From the NCBI GenBank assembly GCA_032718475.1, contig JAUCBJ010006287.1, positions 1 to 42,612 on the forward strand: 42,612 nucleotides of DNA. Direction: 5' to 3'. Position 1 is the first letter of the stretch. Every line of letters begins with the position of its first letter. The stretch is from Nemertoderma westbladi (Eukaryota; Xenacoelomorpha; Nemertodermatida; Nemertodermatidae). Position numbers and translations under genes: made by a program. The notes beneath the pieces are model-generated. The model was not told where the DNA came from, made no database searches, and worked only from the letters and a program-made list of their open reading frames with translations. Of this stretch, positions 10,897 through 21,046 are shown in pieces.

Positions 10897-11088
10897 TTGA
10901 CTGAGTGTAACAGACTTTCCACCAGACCAAGAACATCACAATTAAAATATGACTTCGTAAAGCCGCGTGTTTTAAGCAGAAATGTGCCTACGGGTAGCCA
11001 ATTAGTGCCGGAATACACGTATTATATTCCGAGAAGTTCGAATGTCTCAAGCCTGGTGGTTCACAGTGCCATAACACACAAACGATAG
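10897..11088 (+). other. Open frame of about 63 codons, possible exon
   Basis: An open frame in AT-rich DNA with balanced, protein-like composition (segments such as RPRTSQLKYDFVKPRVLS and VPEYTYYIPRSSN), ending in TAG. It has no ATG, so it would have to be a terminal exon; AG dinucleotides near 10893-10915 could be acceptors. There is no gene on the other strand that would explain it. No family recognised. Confidence 0.25.
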
Positions 11089-11357
11089 AGCCACAGACTT
11101 AACTTTAAATAATTGGTAGATACACAACCATTGGTTGGGATTACAAACTCAGGAATTTAATAGGGATGGGATTCTGAATCACAAAGGTATATAACCTTCA
11201 CCATCACGTTAACTCACCCCCACTTCATAGGATCTTTGGACCTTATGAAGTTAGACCTGACATTGTGACCACTGTTTCACGAGAACTGCGTATATAGAAC
11301 AATGGGGCAGATTTGAGTTCCCAGGGAAATGTACCGTATCCACTCGTTCATAACCTA
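11089..11357. other. Intergenic DNA, nothing recognised
   Basis: No frame or repeat could be supported here. Confidence 0.4.
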
Positions 11358-11367
11358 CTAATAGATA

Positions 11368-11659
11368 CCTTCTAATCAAACCTTCTAATCAAGGACTACT
11401 CTACTAGAGTACTAGAGTAGGGGGTGGGTGTAAAACGCGGATCCGGATTCCAAAATTATCAATTAAGGGAAAGGAGCAGGTTACAGTGGCACGTTATTTT
11501 AACCAAAACAATAAACTACATTACAATAGAACAGGTTATAGTGGTATTTTTGGGTGTTATAAAAATGTAAAAAAAATCGACTTCCGTAGGGACCATGTTA
11601 AATGTAGAATCCGGATCCGCGTTTTACTTTGACCCCTAGAGTAGTCCTTGCTCTTGCTT
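11368..11659. mobile_element. Inverted-repeat element with 10-bp flanking repeat
   Basis: AAAACGCGGATCCGGATTC (from about 11432) has its exact complement at 11609-11627 (GAATCCGGATCCGCGTTTT). The arms continue outward with AAGGACTACTCTA on the left and TAGAGTAGTCCTT on the right, although the left arm carries an extra CTAGAGTA duplication. CTAATAGATA is directly repeated outside (11358-11367, 11660-11669). The interior contains the recurring AACCAAAACAATAAAC motif. Non-coding; possibly MULE-like. Confidence 0.55.
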
Positions 11660-11676
11660 CTAATAGATAGATAGAT

Positions 11677-12316
11677 ACGCCAAGCTGCTGCAAAGCCCCT
11701 AAATTTAGTGGGCCGGGCCAGTTATTTATCTTAGTTAGAATCCCTGAAGCAAAAGGTCTAGCGAGTCGAAAGTACTTGGCCTTAACTATAAATGTGTCCT
11801 CTTTCAGGTGAGACAAATAAAAATTAAATAACCCCCGTAGTTTTAAAGATATGGGGAGTTTGTGACACCCATGTCAGCACCTTTTGGAATTGAAAAAAAT
11901 TACTCCAAATAAACCACTCTTCAAAGGTTGGTATAAACTTCCTATAATGTGTATATATATAGTGTATATAGTGTATATAGTGTATATAGTGTTGAATTCA
12001 TTATTAACAATCCATTTAATAGACACAAAAAAAATTATTAGCAATAATTAATAATAATTCAACACATCAAAAATCACAACAATATGGTTGGTTATACAGT
12101 ATAACTTTTTTAAATGGAAGCGTTTTTTTAAGTAATTTTTTTTCCTATTCTGAAATGTGCTGACATGGATGCCAGGAACTTCCCTTAAAATCGGAAACTA
12201 CTGGAGCTATTTAATTTTTATTTGCCTCATCTGAAAGAGGACATAATTTTAGGTACATTCGACGCGCTAGACCTATTGTTTCAGGGAATCTAACTAAACT
12301 TTGCAGCGGCTTGGCG
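11677..12316. mobile_element. Fold-back element
   Basis: The left arm (about 11677-11930) and right arm (about 12120-12316) are inverted copies. GCCAAGCTGCTGCAAAG matches CTTTGCAGCGGCTTGGC; CCTCTTTCAGGTGAGACAAA matches TTTGCCTCATCTGAAAGAGG; CCATGTCAGCAC matches GTGCTGACATGG. The left arm has an extra segment of about 45 bp with GTGGGCCGGGCC. The centre carries a TGTATATAG tandem run (about 11950-11992). It directly abuts the preceding element. No coding capacity. Confidence 0.6.
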
Positions 12317-12593
12317 GGTCGTATCTAGTTTAGGTCATGGTCCGTTTTTTATATATTCGTGTTTCTACAACATTTTGATTGTTTTTACAATAAAAGCGTC
12401 TATATAAGTATGATTGCTAAGCTGAGGGAAGTTTATTGTTGGAGACGATGTTGTATTCCAGTCTGTAACGCTCCAAACATAAAGACCTCCACATCCGTAG
12501 ACCAAGCAAGCACGGGAGGGGGGGGGGGGGGGATAGAAATTGGCCCATGTAATGTATTCCAGTTATATTTCACTTCGCAGTTTACCCAGGGGC
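12317..12593. other. Intergenic DNA with a 15-nt poly(G) tract
   Basis: G run at 12518-12532. A short open frame (12359-12637) runs through the G tract and is not protein-like, so I do not call it. Confidence 0.4.
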
Positions 12594-12756
12594 TATGTGA
12601 AGAATACCAGGTTTCACTAAAAAAAACAATAAACTAAAAAAACTAAAAAAACAATAAACGTATTAGTATAGTATCTGTATAGAATATGAGATAGAAATAA
12701 GAGATTAATATTTCAATAAAATTTCGACCGAGGGGAAAACCTGGTATACTTCACAT
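12594..12756. mobile_element. Small inverted-repeat element related to 10453-10728
   Basis: Starts TATGTGAAGAATACCAGG and ends CCTGGTATACTTCACAT, the same terminal sequence as the 276-bp element. The interior is A-rich with AACAATAAAC words. No clear target duplication was seen. Confidence 0.5.
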
Positions 12757-13217
12757 GCTAGATAGAATGATTTATTTATACATTATGTAAAAACAGTAAC
12801 CCATACTCCAAACAATGTATAGATATTGTCAAACATAACATAGGGTTAAACCCCTAAGATGAATTATAAATTTATATCTGGAGGTAAAACGGGATCGATC
12901 CGGGGTTGAATCAGTCGCTATTTTGTAACGGATGCTGACGCTGAGATTTAATAAATATGGGATTTTCACGGACGCAAATGTGAAACGATAAATAATTCTG
13001 TATAACTTATGTTATTTCTGTATAATTTTATACCCAAGAATGAGCGGGAAGTGTATGATGTTCCCCTAAAAATTAGTATTATATTGAAAAACTACATAAA
13101 TGAATGAACGATAACCTATAGAATGTAAGATGATACAAGATGACATTATCTATATTAATGAAAATTGTAATTGGTATTGAATTGCATAAGTTCTATTGCG
13201 CGATTCAGTATAGATAA
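12757..13217. other. 3' flank of the PMS2-type gene
   Basis: Presumed 3' untranslated region and flank of the minus-strand gene. TTTATT at 12771-12776 (AATAAA on minus) lies about 440 nt beyond the stop and is a candidate poly(A) signal. Otherwise no feature. Confidence 0.4.
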
Positions 13218-16028
13218 TCAAAAGGGCAATTTACACTGCTGGCGTAAGTCGAGTGAGAATAAATGTCGCATTGTGGGACGTCCATGGGGACAATTCCAGG
13301 GGCAGTCCATGTCGGACATGTGTCGGACAATACGGGACATTTCGGTAGCGGAAAGCGCCGACCCAATCATAACGGACCTGCGACAGGCGCGAGAAGCCAA
13401 CATCTGGGACACCCGGGACGGCCTTAATGTCCCGGACATTGCGTCCGATGGTGTCCCGGACAGCATAAATACGAGTTCATTGACCTCCTCGGAACCGAAA
13501 CTCCAATTCCCGGATTCCGGGACCGCGGTCAGCCGGATCCGATCGTGACTTGTCAACCCGGAATCATCAATATGGAAGTAGAATCCGTTGTTATGGAATA
13601 CATCCAGGTTGTCCCTGACGACCATCTCATTGGCTGGGGTCAGTTCGAGACCTTTCGGCGTCAGGAGCTTCTGACTCTCGATGTTTGTTTCTCTTTGTAA
13701 AAACTCGTAATTGTATTTTTCGTCGCTGGCGTGTTGATCCACGATAAATAGATCGTTATTGAGTCGCGCGACAATGAATCCGAGGTTGAACTGTCCGACA
13801 ACCGACATCTCCCTAAAGGAATCCTTCATAACCGACGCCGACAACTCGCTCTCAGCTTGTCGATTGTCGGTAGGATTTATCTTTGCGAGGAAACGGCGGC
13901 TCTCGCTAACGGAAACTTCGCTACTCGAGGATAAATTACATCTTGCGAAATTATTCGACATTTTAGCGAAGGAGAATTCTACCGTCTGTGAATGTCTGTT
14001 TGCGACCTGTAGGTCGGGTGTTTCGTTTAACCTAACGCGTTTTCGAGGAGGAGGTGTGTCGGTGGGTGTGTGCGGGTTAATACGGGGGGAATAGTCGCCG
14101 GCGCCGCGGCTGGTACCGAACGTTGAGACGGATGAGTAGCTGGTTGGTTTATCGACTAAATCGGGACCCACTACGTAGATTTCTTTGTCTTCTGAAGGAA
14201 CTACAACTCTGTCCGGAGGATTAAACTCACAGGTAACATCTGTGTACCCATTATTACTACTAGTACCTTCCACTTCAACACAAGACGCGTTAGTACCCTT
14301 ATCAATGTTTATTGTGGAATTTTCCGCAGTTATAGGAACATCAGTAGATTCTCCCCTCAGTATATGTACTAGTGTGTCCTCACTGGTACCATCCAATGTT
14401 ACGTGGGTGTCAATGTAACTAACTGAAGTCGCGTTACAGTTGGGGATGTGAGTAACGTCTGCCCCTACACTGGGTGGTGTTGCGACGTCGAAGTTAAATG
14501 TTTGGTTGTCTGGGTGTGAGCTGGGAGTTACGGGTGGGGATTCGCACTGTGGGACGGGAGGTGATGTCGGAGGGTGACTGCCAGTGGCCGAAGGTATCGG
14601 GTGGGAACTCTGTAACGTTGAGTTAGGTAAGTCCTCAATGCCGGGAGTAGAATAATCCGAGGTGGATGTAAGAAATGGGATCATAGACCATTGCTTGGAT
14701 GAATCGTACGAAACGGGACGAGATAAGTGATTGGGTTGCGTTGGGGTGGATACAGATGTAAAGCTTTCAACTGAATTCGATGTTTCGTTACTTTCAGATA
14801 TTTCTTCAACATTATTATTAGATTTGCCGACAACTAAGTTAATATTCAAACTATCATCTCTCCTGGCCTCAATTACTTCGCAATCGTTTAGTTGACTGAG
14901 TTTATCCAGCGACTGCGATGGTATCAGTGCGTGATTCTCATACTTATTCAACTCAGCATCGAACATGGATCGCAGAGAGAACTTCAGAGTCGCAAGAATC
15001 CGCTTCTCTTCTCCTATAAATACCTGACGTTTATCGGGAGTCACGTTCACGTCAACCGAACCCGCGGTGGCCTCGATGTTGAGGATAACGAACGGCGACT
15101 GGTGTCGGTTGAAGGAACGGTAAACCTCGTTCACCAACCGACACAATTTCGCGTTGTCGCAGGGCCGTTTGTTAATAAACACGAACTGTCTATCAGGTGT
15201 GGACCGCCCGCACCCGTGAACAGAAGACGATATCCAACCGGTTACAGAGAAGTTGCAATCCTCTACAACTTCGTACAAACCGAACTCGTTGAGAACTTCT
15301 AGACTGGGGACAACCTGTTTGATTTCCAATAAATTCTTTACCTGGTTCACTCCGAATATAGAAATAATCGCTTCCTTGATACTGGAACCTCCTTGACACG
15401 AAGTAACGTTGGACTTTACGCCGGTGGTGGTTGTATTGGAGCACGAAATGCGCAGACCGCGGTTCACCAACGCATACGCCTGTATTATATTAACCGTCTT
15501 ACCGAATTCCCTTTTTATAGACTTAGTGAATTCCTTTAGTCTGACCGGTAAGGAAGCGAACAACGACTTCACGGTGACCGTGGTCCCGATATTTCGTGCT
15601 GTGTTCGTAGTTTCCGTGAGTTCTCCACAACGATTGTACGCTAATCTACATCCGAAGAGATCGACACTCGTTCTCGTTGTTATCGTAACCTCTCCGACGG
15701 CGCACAACGAACTTATTGCCTCGCCACGGAATCCGTAGCTAGACATATCCTGGAGGTCAGTAAATACTTTCAGTTTGGAAGTCGCGTGCTTGACCGCAAC
15801 CGAGGCAAAATCTTCTTTGTTTATTCCGCGTCCGTTATCCACGACTTCTATCAGTTGGAGTCCGTAGTTTTTAAACCGAATATCGATATTTGTGGCGTTC
15901 GCGTCCAGACTGTTCTCCAATAGTTCTTTAACAGCGGAGGCGATGTTTACGATAACCTGACCGGAACATATTCTGTGTACACTCTGTCTGTCTAGTGGTT
16001 GGATAGTGCAGCCGGTAGATTCAGACAT
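13218..16028 (-). CDS. PMS2: PMS2-type DNA mismatch repair protein (MutL family)
   Basis: One uninterrupted 936-codon frame, ATG at 16028-16026, stop TGA at 13220-13218. MutL homologues act in the nucleus; with MLH1, PMS2 forms MutL-alpha, whose endonuclease nicks the strand to be corrected. The N-terminal GHKL ATPase is clear: KELLENSLDANA (34-45, catalytic Glu and Mg-binding Asn), DNGRGI (64-69) and GFRGEA (99-104). A Ser/Thr/Pro-rich linker of about 350 residues follows. The C-terminal nuclease domain has QFNLGF (746-751), DQHASDEKYNYE (764-775, matching DQHAx2Ex4E), ACR (881-883) and CPHGRP (913-918). These metal-site motifs separate PMS2 from MLH1 and PMS1 and indicate an active nuclease. 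Human PMS2 is 862 residues; the extra length is in the linker. The absence of introns is unusual for an animal PMS2. Confidence 0.93.
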   Translation of the reverse strand: MSESTGCTIQPLDRQSVHRICSGQVIVNIASAVKELLENSLDANATNIDIRFKNYGLQLIEVVDNGRGINKEDFASVAVKHATSKLKVFTDLQDMSSYGFRGEAISSLCAVGEVTITTRTSVDLFGCRLAYNRCGELTETTNTARNIGTTVTVKSLFASLPVRLKEFTKSIKREFGKTVNIIQAYALVNRGLRISCSNTTTTGVKSNVTSCQGGSSIKEAIISIFGVNQVKNLLEIKQVVPSLEVLNEFGLYEVVEDCNFSVTGWISSSVHGCGRSTPDRQFVFINKRPCDNAKLCRLVNEVYRSFNRHQSPFVILNIEATAGSVDVNVTPDKRQVFIGEEKRILATLKFSLRSMFDAELNKYENHALIPSQSLDKLSQLNDCEVIEARRDDSLNINLVVGKSNNNVEEISESNETSNSVESFTSVSTPTQPNHLSRPVSYDSSKQWSMIPFLTSTSDYSTPGIEDLPNSTLQSSHPIPSATGSHPPTSPPVPQCESPPVTPSSHPDNQTFNFDVATPPSVGADVTHIPNCNATSVSYIDTHVTLDGTSEDTLVHILRGESTDVPITAENSTINIDKGTNASCVEVEGTSSNNGYTDVTCEFNPPDRVVVPSEDKEIYVVGPDLVDKPTSYSSVSTFGTSRGAGDYSPRINPHTPTDTPPPRKRVRLNETPDLQVANRHSQTVEFSFAKMSNNFARCNLSSSSEVSVSESRRFLAKINPTDNRQAESELSASVMKDSFREMSVVGQFNLGFIVARLNNDLFIVDQHASDEKYNYEFLQRETNIESQKLLTPKGLELTPANEMVVRDNLDVFHNNGFYFHIDDSGLTSHDRIRLTAVPESGNWSFGSEEVNELVFMLSGTPSDAMSGTLRPSRVSQMLASRACRRSVMIGSALSATEMSRIVRHMSDMDCPWNCPHGRPTMRHLFSLDLRQQCKLPF

Positions 16029-16229
16029 GATTTCTGTTCAATGATATAAATTATAAAATATACCTAGCAACAATTATTGGAGCTGACAGTCTGTGGATCA
16101 TGAAAAATAAAGCAGGATACCGGTAATGCCTCATTGTCTTTCTGGTCTTGATGGTTGCGTAGTTCTTACCAGTGTACCCATTCATCACCAGTAGTACTAG
16201 AACAGCATAACAGCAAGGTGTACTAAATA
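16029..16229 (-). promoter_or_regulatory. Presumed 5' flank of the PMS2-type gene
   Basis: Only about 200 bp separate the start codon from the fold-back element beginning at 16230, so the core promoter must lie here or inside the element. No TATA box or initiator could be assigned. Confidence 0.3.
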
Positions 16230-17253
16230 ACAGGTCATGCAGCGAGAGGATTGCTGAAATTAGCGTGGGCCGATTTTTTCCCAATTTATGGCACTTTTTT
16301 CATAATATTTCCTTAGAAACTTCTTTATGTGCTACTTTGGTTAGGTGGATATGATGACTATGATTCTTAGCAATGTAATAAAATGTCTTTCTGGAATTTT
16401 TATCTTGTAGTTGCCAAGGTAAACCGGGTGCAAATTTCAAACTTTGCCGCTTGTATTTCAAGGCGGCAAGGGATTCTTTCCTTGAGATTTCGTAGGTGAG
16501 TAAAGGGAATAAAACACTATCAAAATATTTTACATTTGAATTTGTTTAAATTCCCGTTGCCATGGAAATAAGTATAATGAAAAGTATGAAAAATTGTCTA
16601 CCAATTCTATAAAACACCATTTTTATTCGGTTTGTCAGTGTAAATAATAAGTTAAAATTGCCAACATTTTATTTTATAATTCGTCAATTGTGAATCATAT
16701 TTCTAAAAGTCAATATTTGCCAATAAACTAAACCGTCCAATCAGAGAGCAAGACCTGTGATACCATGATTGTGACATTCTAGAATATTAAACTTCGGTTA
16801 GCAATTATTAGAAATAAAGGACAATCACCAGGCATGTTTGTTGAAAATTATATAAGTAGTAAATAGTAGCCCAATTTCAATCTGGCGGTCATAATGGGAA
16901 ATTATCGTAATTCCCGTCACCATGGAAACGGGATTGAAACAAATTTAAATGTAAAATATTTTGATAGACTTTTATTCCCTTCACTCATATACCAAATCTC
17001 AAGGAGAGAATCCATTGCCGCCTTGAAATACAAGCGGCAAAGTTTGAAATTTGCACCCGGTTTACCTTGGCAACTACAAGATAAAAATTCCAGAAAGACA
17101 TTTTATTACATTGCTATGAATCATAATCATCATATCCACCTAACCAAAGTAGCATATAAGATGTTTCTAAGGAAATATTATGAAAAAAGTGCCATAAATT
17201 GGGAAAAAATCGGCCCACGCTAATTTCAGCAATCCGCTCGCTGCATGACCTGT
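16230..17253. mobile_element. 1-kb fold-back element beside PMS2
   Basis: The left arm 16230-16567 and right arm 16913-17253 are inverted copies with few differences. ACAGGTCATGCAGCGAG matches CTCGCTGCATGACCTGT, and TTTGCCGCTTGTATTTCAAG matches CTTGAAATACAAGCGGCAAA. The inner arm ends both carry a CCCGTYRCCATGG word. The spacer of about 345 bp is AT-rich and non-coding. The 109-codon open frame in the right arm is not protein-like. The right end abuts the start of the dispersed family at 17254. Confidence 0.8.
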
Positions 17254-18866
17254 GGGGCGAGCCACGAAGTGAGTGAGCCTTAGCGTAGTGGTACCATTAA
17301 TCAACCTGTCGTTCTGTCGTTCTGTCGCGTCCAATTTTAAACGTTAATAACTCAGCCAATCTTTGATGAAATCTATCCAAACTTGGTACACATGTTGTTT
17401 GGCAAAAGTTTAGAAATTTTCCAAGTAGAATTTCCGTGTGGCCTTCGAGAAGCTAAGATAATAGCAGTTAATTAGTTAATTAAGTTGATTACGGTAAAAA
17501 CACCATTTTCAACCTGCCTTTTAAAGGAAATTAATTGTTTTACAGTATAAGATTTAAATAATTATACTTAAAAATTATACAGATGTAATCCACATACGCC
17601 ATTCTATTATAGTTTTTAATTAGTTCAAGTGATTTGCTTTATTAATTGTGTCTTTAATTGATCTAAAGTAATTAAAACGTCATAAAAAATTGATTCTCAT
17701 TAAATACTGCTCATTTATTGGCTAACATGCTGGTACGATGGAAGGATGTGTGTGTAAGGCAGCTATTTGCTGGGAATGATTATTGGTCAAGTCTCTGCTG
17801 GTGTGGAGCTAGCTGGCTTGGAGTTGTGGCTGTAGACTAACCAGAGAGGAATTGTACTGTAATAGGCAACCAGTATTGCTATTCCAGCCCAGACATCATT
17901 CTTGAAATCCAACATCCCAACATCCTTCCTGTATTGACTCTACTATAAGTGTTGTATTGCTCTCAGGTAAATGACAGATATAATAACATAAATACAATCC
18001 ATGGCATGGCTGTTGTGTAGGCTTCTGAAATAGTTTATTCCACAATGTATATGTCTGGTTATTTTTTAATTGAATTTTTGCAAAGTAGTAAAATTAATGT
18101 TCTTAAAAATAATATTATTATTTTATATGTAACCTAGGAAATTAGCTACATTTTTTCGCTGCAGCTTTAAGAGTGTACATTGATTTAATATTATTTCAAT
18201 ACCCATATTACTACATCGGCATAAGATGCGTTGGCGTTGTATCACACATCTCCACATATCACACATCTCCACATAGATGTATCAACAGTTACTCGCACAG
18301 TTTCGAAACTTCGCATAGTTATAACTGTATAAAGATCGTCAGTCTGCGTTTAGGAAAAATATTTTATGACAAAACAGGACAAGCGACGAGCGCAACGAGG
18401 CATATAATGAAGACGAGTACTGCGTTGACTAAATTGTTATATAAACCACCTGGCTTCACATATTGATCGCATCCCTAGTTATTATTATTATAAAGATCGT
18501 CCTAGCCTGCGTTTAAGAAATATATTTAAATACAAAACAGGACGAACGCAAAGAGGCTTATAATGAAAACGAGTACTGCGTTTATTATATTCCTATAAAC
18601 CACCTGGCTTTGCATATTTAACGTGCGATTGGAAATAAGTTCGTGCTACCCTTCCGTGGGTGGTAGATGTCCCGGTTATGTATTGGTGGTTGGGAAGGGT
18701 GGTGGGGGGGGGGATTAAAAGGGGTGAACACGTTCTGTCCGCCTTTCTTTGATTGATTGGTGGTGTGGGTAAATTTCTCAAAACCTGATTTTGTGATACA
18801 GTCGCTCAATTTTAATTTGTATCTAATAACTGGGCCTCGTGCTGCGCGAAGGCCCCACGAACGTGT
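17254..18866 (+). mobile_element. Dispersed repeat family copy 1 (fixed head and tail)
   Basis: The head reads GGGGCGAGCCACGAAGTGAG...GCCTTAGCGTAG and is followed by a stretch with TTTGATGAAATCTATCCAAAC and GTGTGGCCTTCGAGAAG. The tail reads TCGTGCTGCGCGAAGG then CCCCACGAACGTGT. Head and tail both recur at 26331-27098 and, diverged, at 21047-21729. The middle (17857-18750) also occurs inverted at about 40900-41765. It includes two diverged, about 140-bp direct repeats (18330-18470 and 18490-18620, both with ACGAGTACTGCGTT and AAACCACCTGGCTT). No target duplication and no coding capacity that I trust. Confidence 0.6.
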
Positions 18867-19827
18867 TATTTATACACCTTGTAGAACAGTCAGCCATATG
18901 GTAGGCAGGAAGGTGGAGAAATTTAAAATTGCCGCCGCCACGAGCAACGTCTACAACAACTGCAACTTCCGCATTAAGCCATTTGATGATTTCATTGGTT
19001 AAATAATAGCTGGAATGTTTACAAAATTATTTACAAATAGGAGGGAATTTCAAATCATTTATTATTTAATAAGTTCACTAAAGTAAACAAATTTAGGTAA
19101 AACTTCATTTCCTTACATACTGACTTCGGAGTTGAACAGGCAGGCCTCATAGTGCAGTAGTACAGTACTGCGGGAATTTAGTTTCTGAGTGTCGTTGTCT
19201 GGTTACCGGCTGCCGGTAGTGAGGCTGACTGGTTGAAGTCATTTTTCCACTATTATTATCATTTAATGTTAATCAATACTGCAGTACTATAGTAATGCCT
19301 ATTAGTAATACATATTATTCGGCCTATTACGTTAATCCGGCAGTGCGCGAACCGGTAAATAACTATAAATACTAACACTGGTACTAGTTAACATTTCATT
19401 AAGTAATTAAGGACTTAGTTCATTCAGTTGTAATTTCTTATTTACCCAAAGTATACTTTATTGTTATTCCTATTTTAATATCTATTTAAATTATTATATT
19501 GGTGAGGTGTGAAGGCGAGAGAGAGAGAGAGTACTATTGACGGTGAGGCAAATCCTATCCCTATGTTGGTTAATTCATGCCTCTTCTCGACTAATTAACA
19601 ATATTAATTAAAAATTGGAAGCAGCAGGTAAGGAGCAGGTTACATTAATAAGTTATCCTTATCCTAACCAAAGCAATAAACAACAGTCAATTCAAACCAA
19701 GAGTGATTTCAAGAGTGAAATCAAATCAAATTTATATTATGTGTTTTTCTGTAGTTTTTTACTGTATCCGTGGAGCAGTTATAGTCAGTGTTCTTGTCAA
19801 AGTCAAAGTCATGAGTGTATCCTAGCA
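18867..19827. other. Intergenic DNA with simple repeats
   Basis: Contains a short GA microsatellite (about 19515-19532) and a copy of the recurring GCAGGT...GGTTACA...CCAAAGCAATAAAC motif (19624-19685). No gene seen. Confidence 0.4.
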
Positions 19828-19835
19828 ACGTGATA

Positions 19836-20276
19836 CAGAGGCGTAGCGAGGGGGGGGGGATGTTCCCCCGGGCGCACTCAACTGGGGGCGCTGAAATGCC
19901 AGGCAAATGTCAGGGAATTCTTGTAAAAATAAGAGAAATTAGTGAAAATTCAGGGATTGTGACACAGTACATACAGGACATGTGTCATAAGCGAAAAATG
20001 TAAAAATTTTCTCTGCTCACTTCGCTCGCCATTCAATATACATTATTAGAATTTCACTATATCAAACTTGTGTATAATATTGTAGATTTGATATAGTTAT
20101 ATACTTTTAGTAAACTGTTTTATAGATGTTTTTTTGTAATTTTATATTCTGCTATATAATATTAAAAAAAAACCGCCATAAATGAAAAGTTAAAATTATT
20201 GAAGGGGGGGGGGGGGGGGGGGGGGGGTATCTCAACTTCATTCCCCTGGGCGCCAGAAGGGCTCGCTACGCCTCTG
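19836..20276. mobile_element. Non-autonomous hAT transposon with 8-bp target duplication
   Basis: The 15-bp terminal inverted repeats CAGAGGCGTAGCGAG (19836-19850) and CTCGCTACGCCTCTG (20262-20276) are exact. ACGTGATA is duplicated on each side (19828-19835, 20277-20284). CAGRGGCG termini and an 8-bp duplication are typical of the hAT superfamily. At 441 bp it encodes no transposase. G runs follow the left terminus (19850-19859), and a 24-nt G tract lies at 20204-20227. Confidence 0.9.
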
Positions 20277-20284
20277 ACGTGATA

Positions 20285-21046
20285 TACTGTAGTAGTGTAT
20301 TAAAGGAGTACTGTTTACCTTGATAATGTTTTTGAATGCTATAAATACTTTAATATTAAATACTCTATACTCGTCATTTTTTATTGTTTGCTAGATTTTC
20401 AATTAATGTTAGTTACATATTTAATTATTGTTTATGTTTACTAGTTAAGTCTTGTGTCATTTAATCATCGATAATATTTTATGATCAGTTGTTGGTAAAC
20501 TCTTAAATTGACATAAAAGGTCACAGTGCGGGACTGCTGGTATGTTGGGAATAATGATTTATCGATTTATTGAGTACCACCGGTAGTGTTGCTTACGAGC
20601 AAATACACTGTTATACCATTTACAGTGTTACTGCGCGTTTATACTACTACAGTAGCACTAGGGTGATATCATATCTACATACTGTAGCTCTAACTCACTC
20701 TATAAGTACGTACTATGTTTGTTTACAGTAGGTTTCTTTGTGGTGGGGTTATATTGCACTATGCAAACTAATAACGAAGTTTAAGTACGGTATGTAAATA
20801 TCTATGGTGTATACATTTGTTCACGATGTGCCTCCAATGGTTGCCCACCAATAGGGGCTTTAATTAATAGAGCCAGTACCAGAAAGGCTTTCCATTTTTT
20901 TACGGAAACCTCTGAGAAAATAATTTTTATATAGAGAGCCGCGTAGAATTTAAAATATTTTGTTTCCATATTTTAAATATTATATGTTTTAGATGTATGT
21001 GTGTAAAGAAGCGCGTGTTTATTTGATAAGACTTTTTCTTTGCTTG
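20285..21046. other. Intergenic DNA, nothing recognised
   Basis: AT-rich, no convincing frame, no repeat boundaries seen. Confidence 0.45.

Noticed and set aside
13171-15738. Several plus-strand frames of 77-136 codons across the PMS2 locus
   Set aside because: Antisense shadows of the conserved PMS2 frame.
16051-16284. 77-codon membrane-like frame upstream of PMS2 on the minus strand
   Set aside because: Half of it lies in the fold-back arm, there is no recognisable family, and the hydrophobic composition follows from T-rich sequence.
18173-18466. 97-codon frame conserved in the inverted copy at 41187-41480
   Set aside because: The copies are part of a recent repeat; the three or so differences all change amino acids and no family is recognisable.
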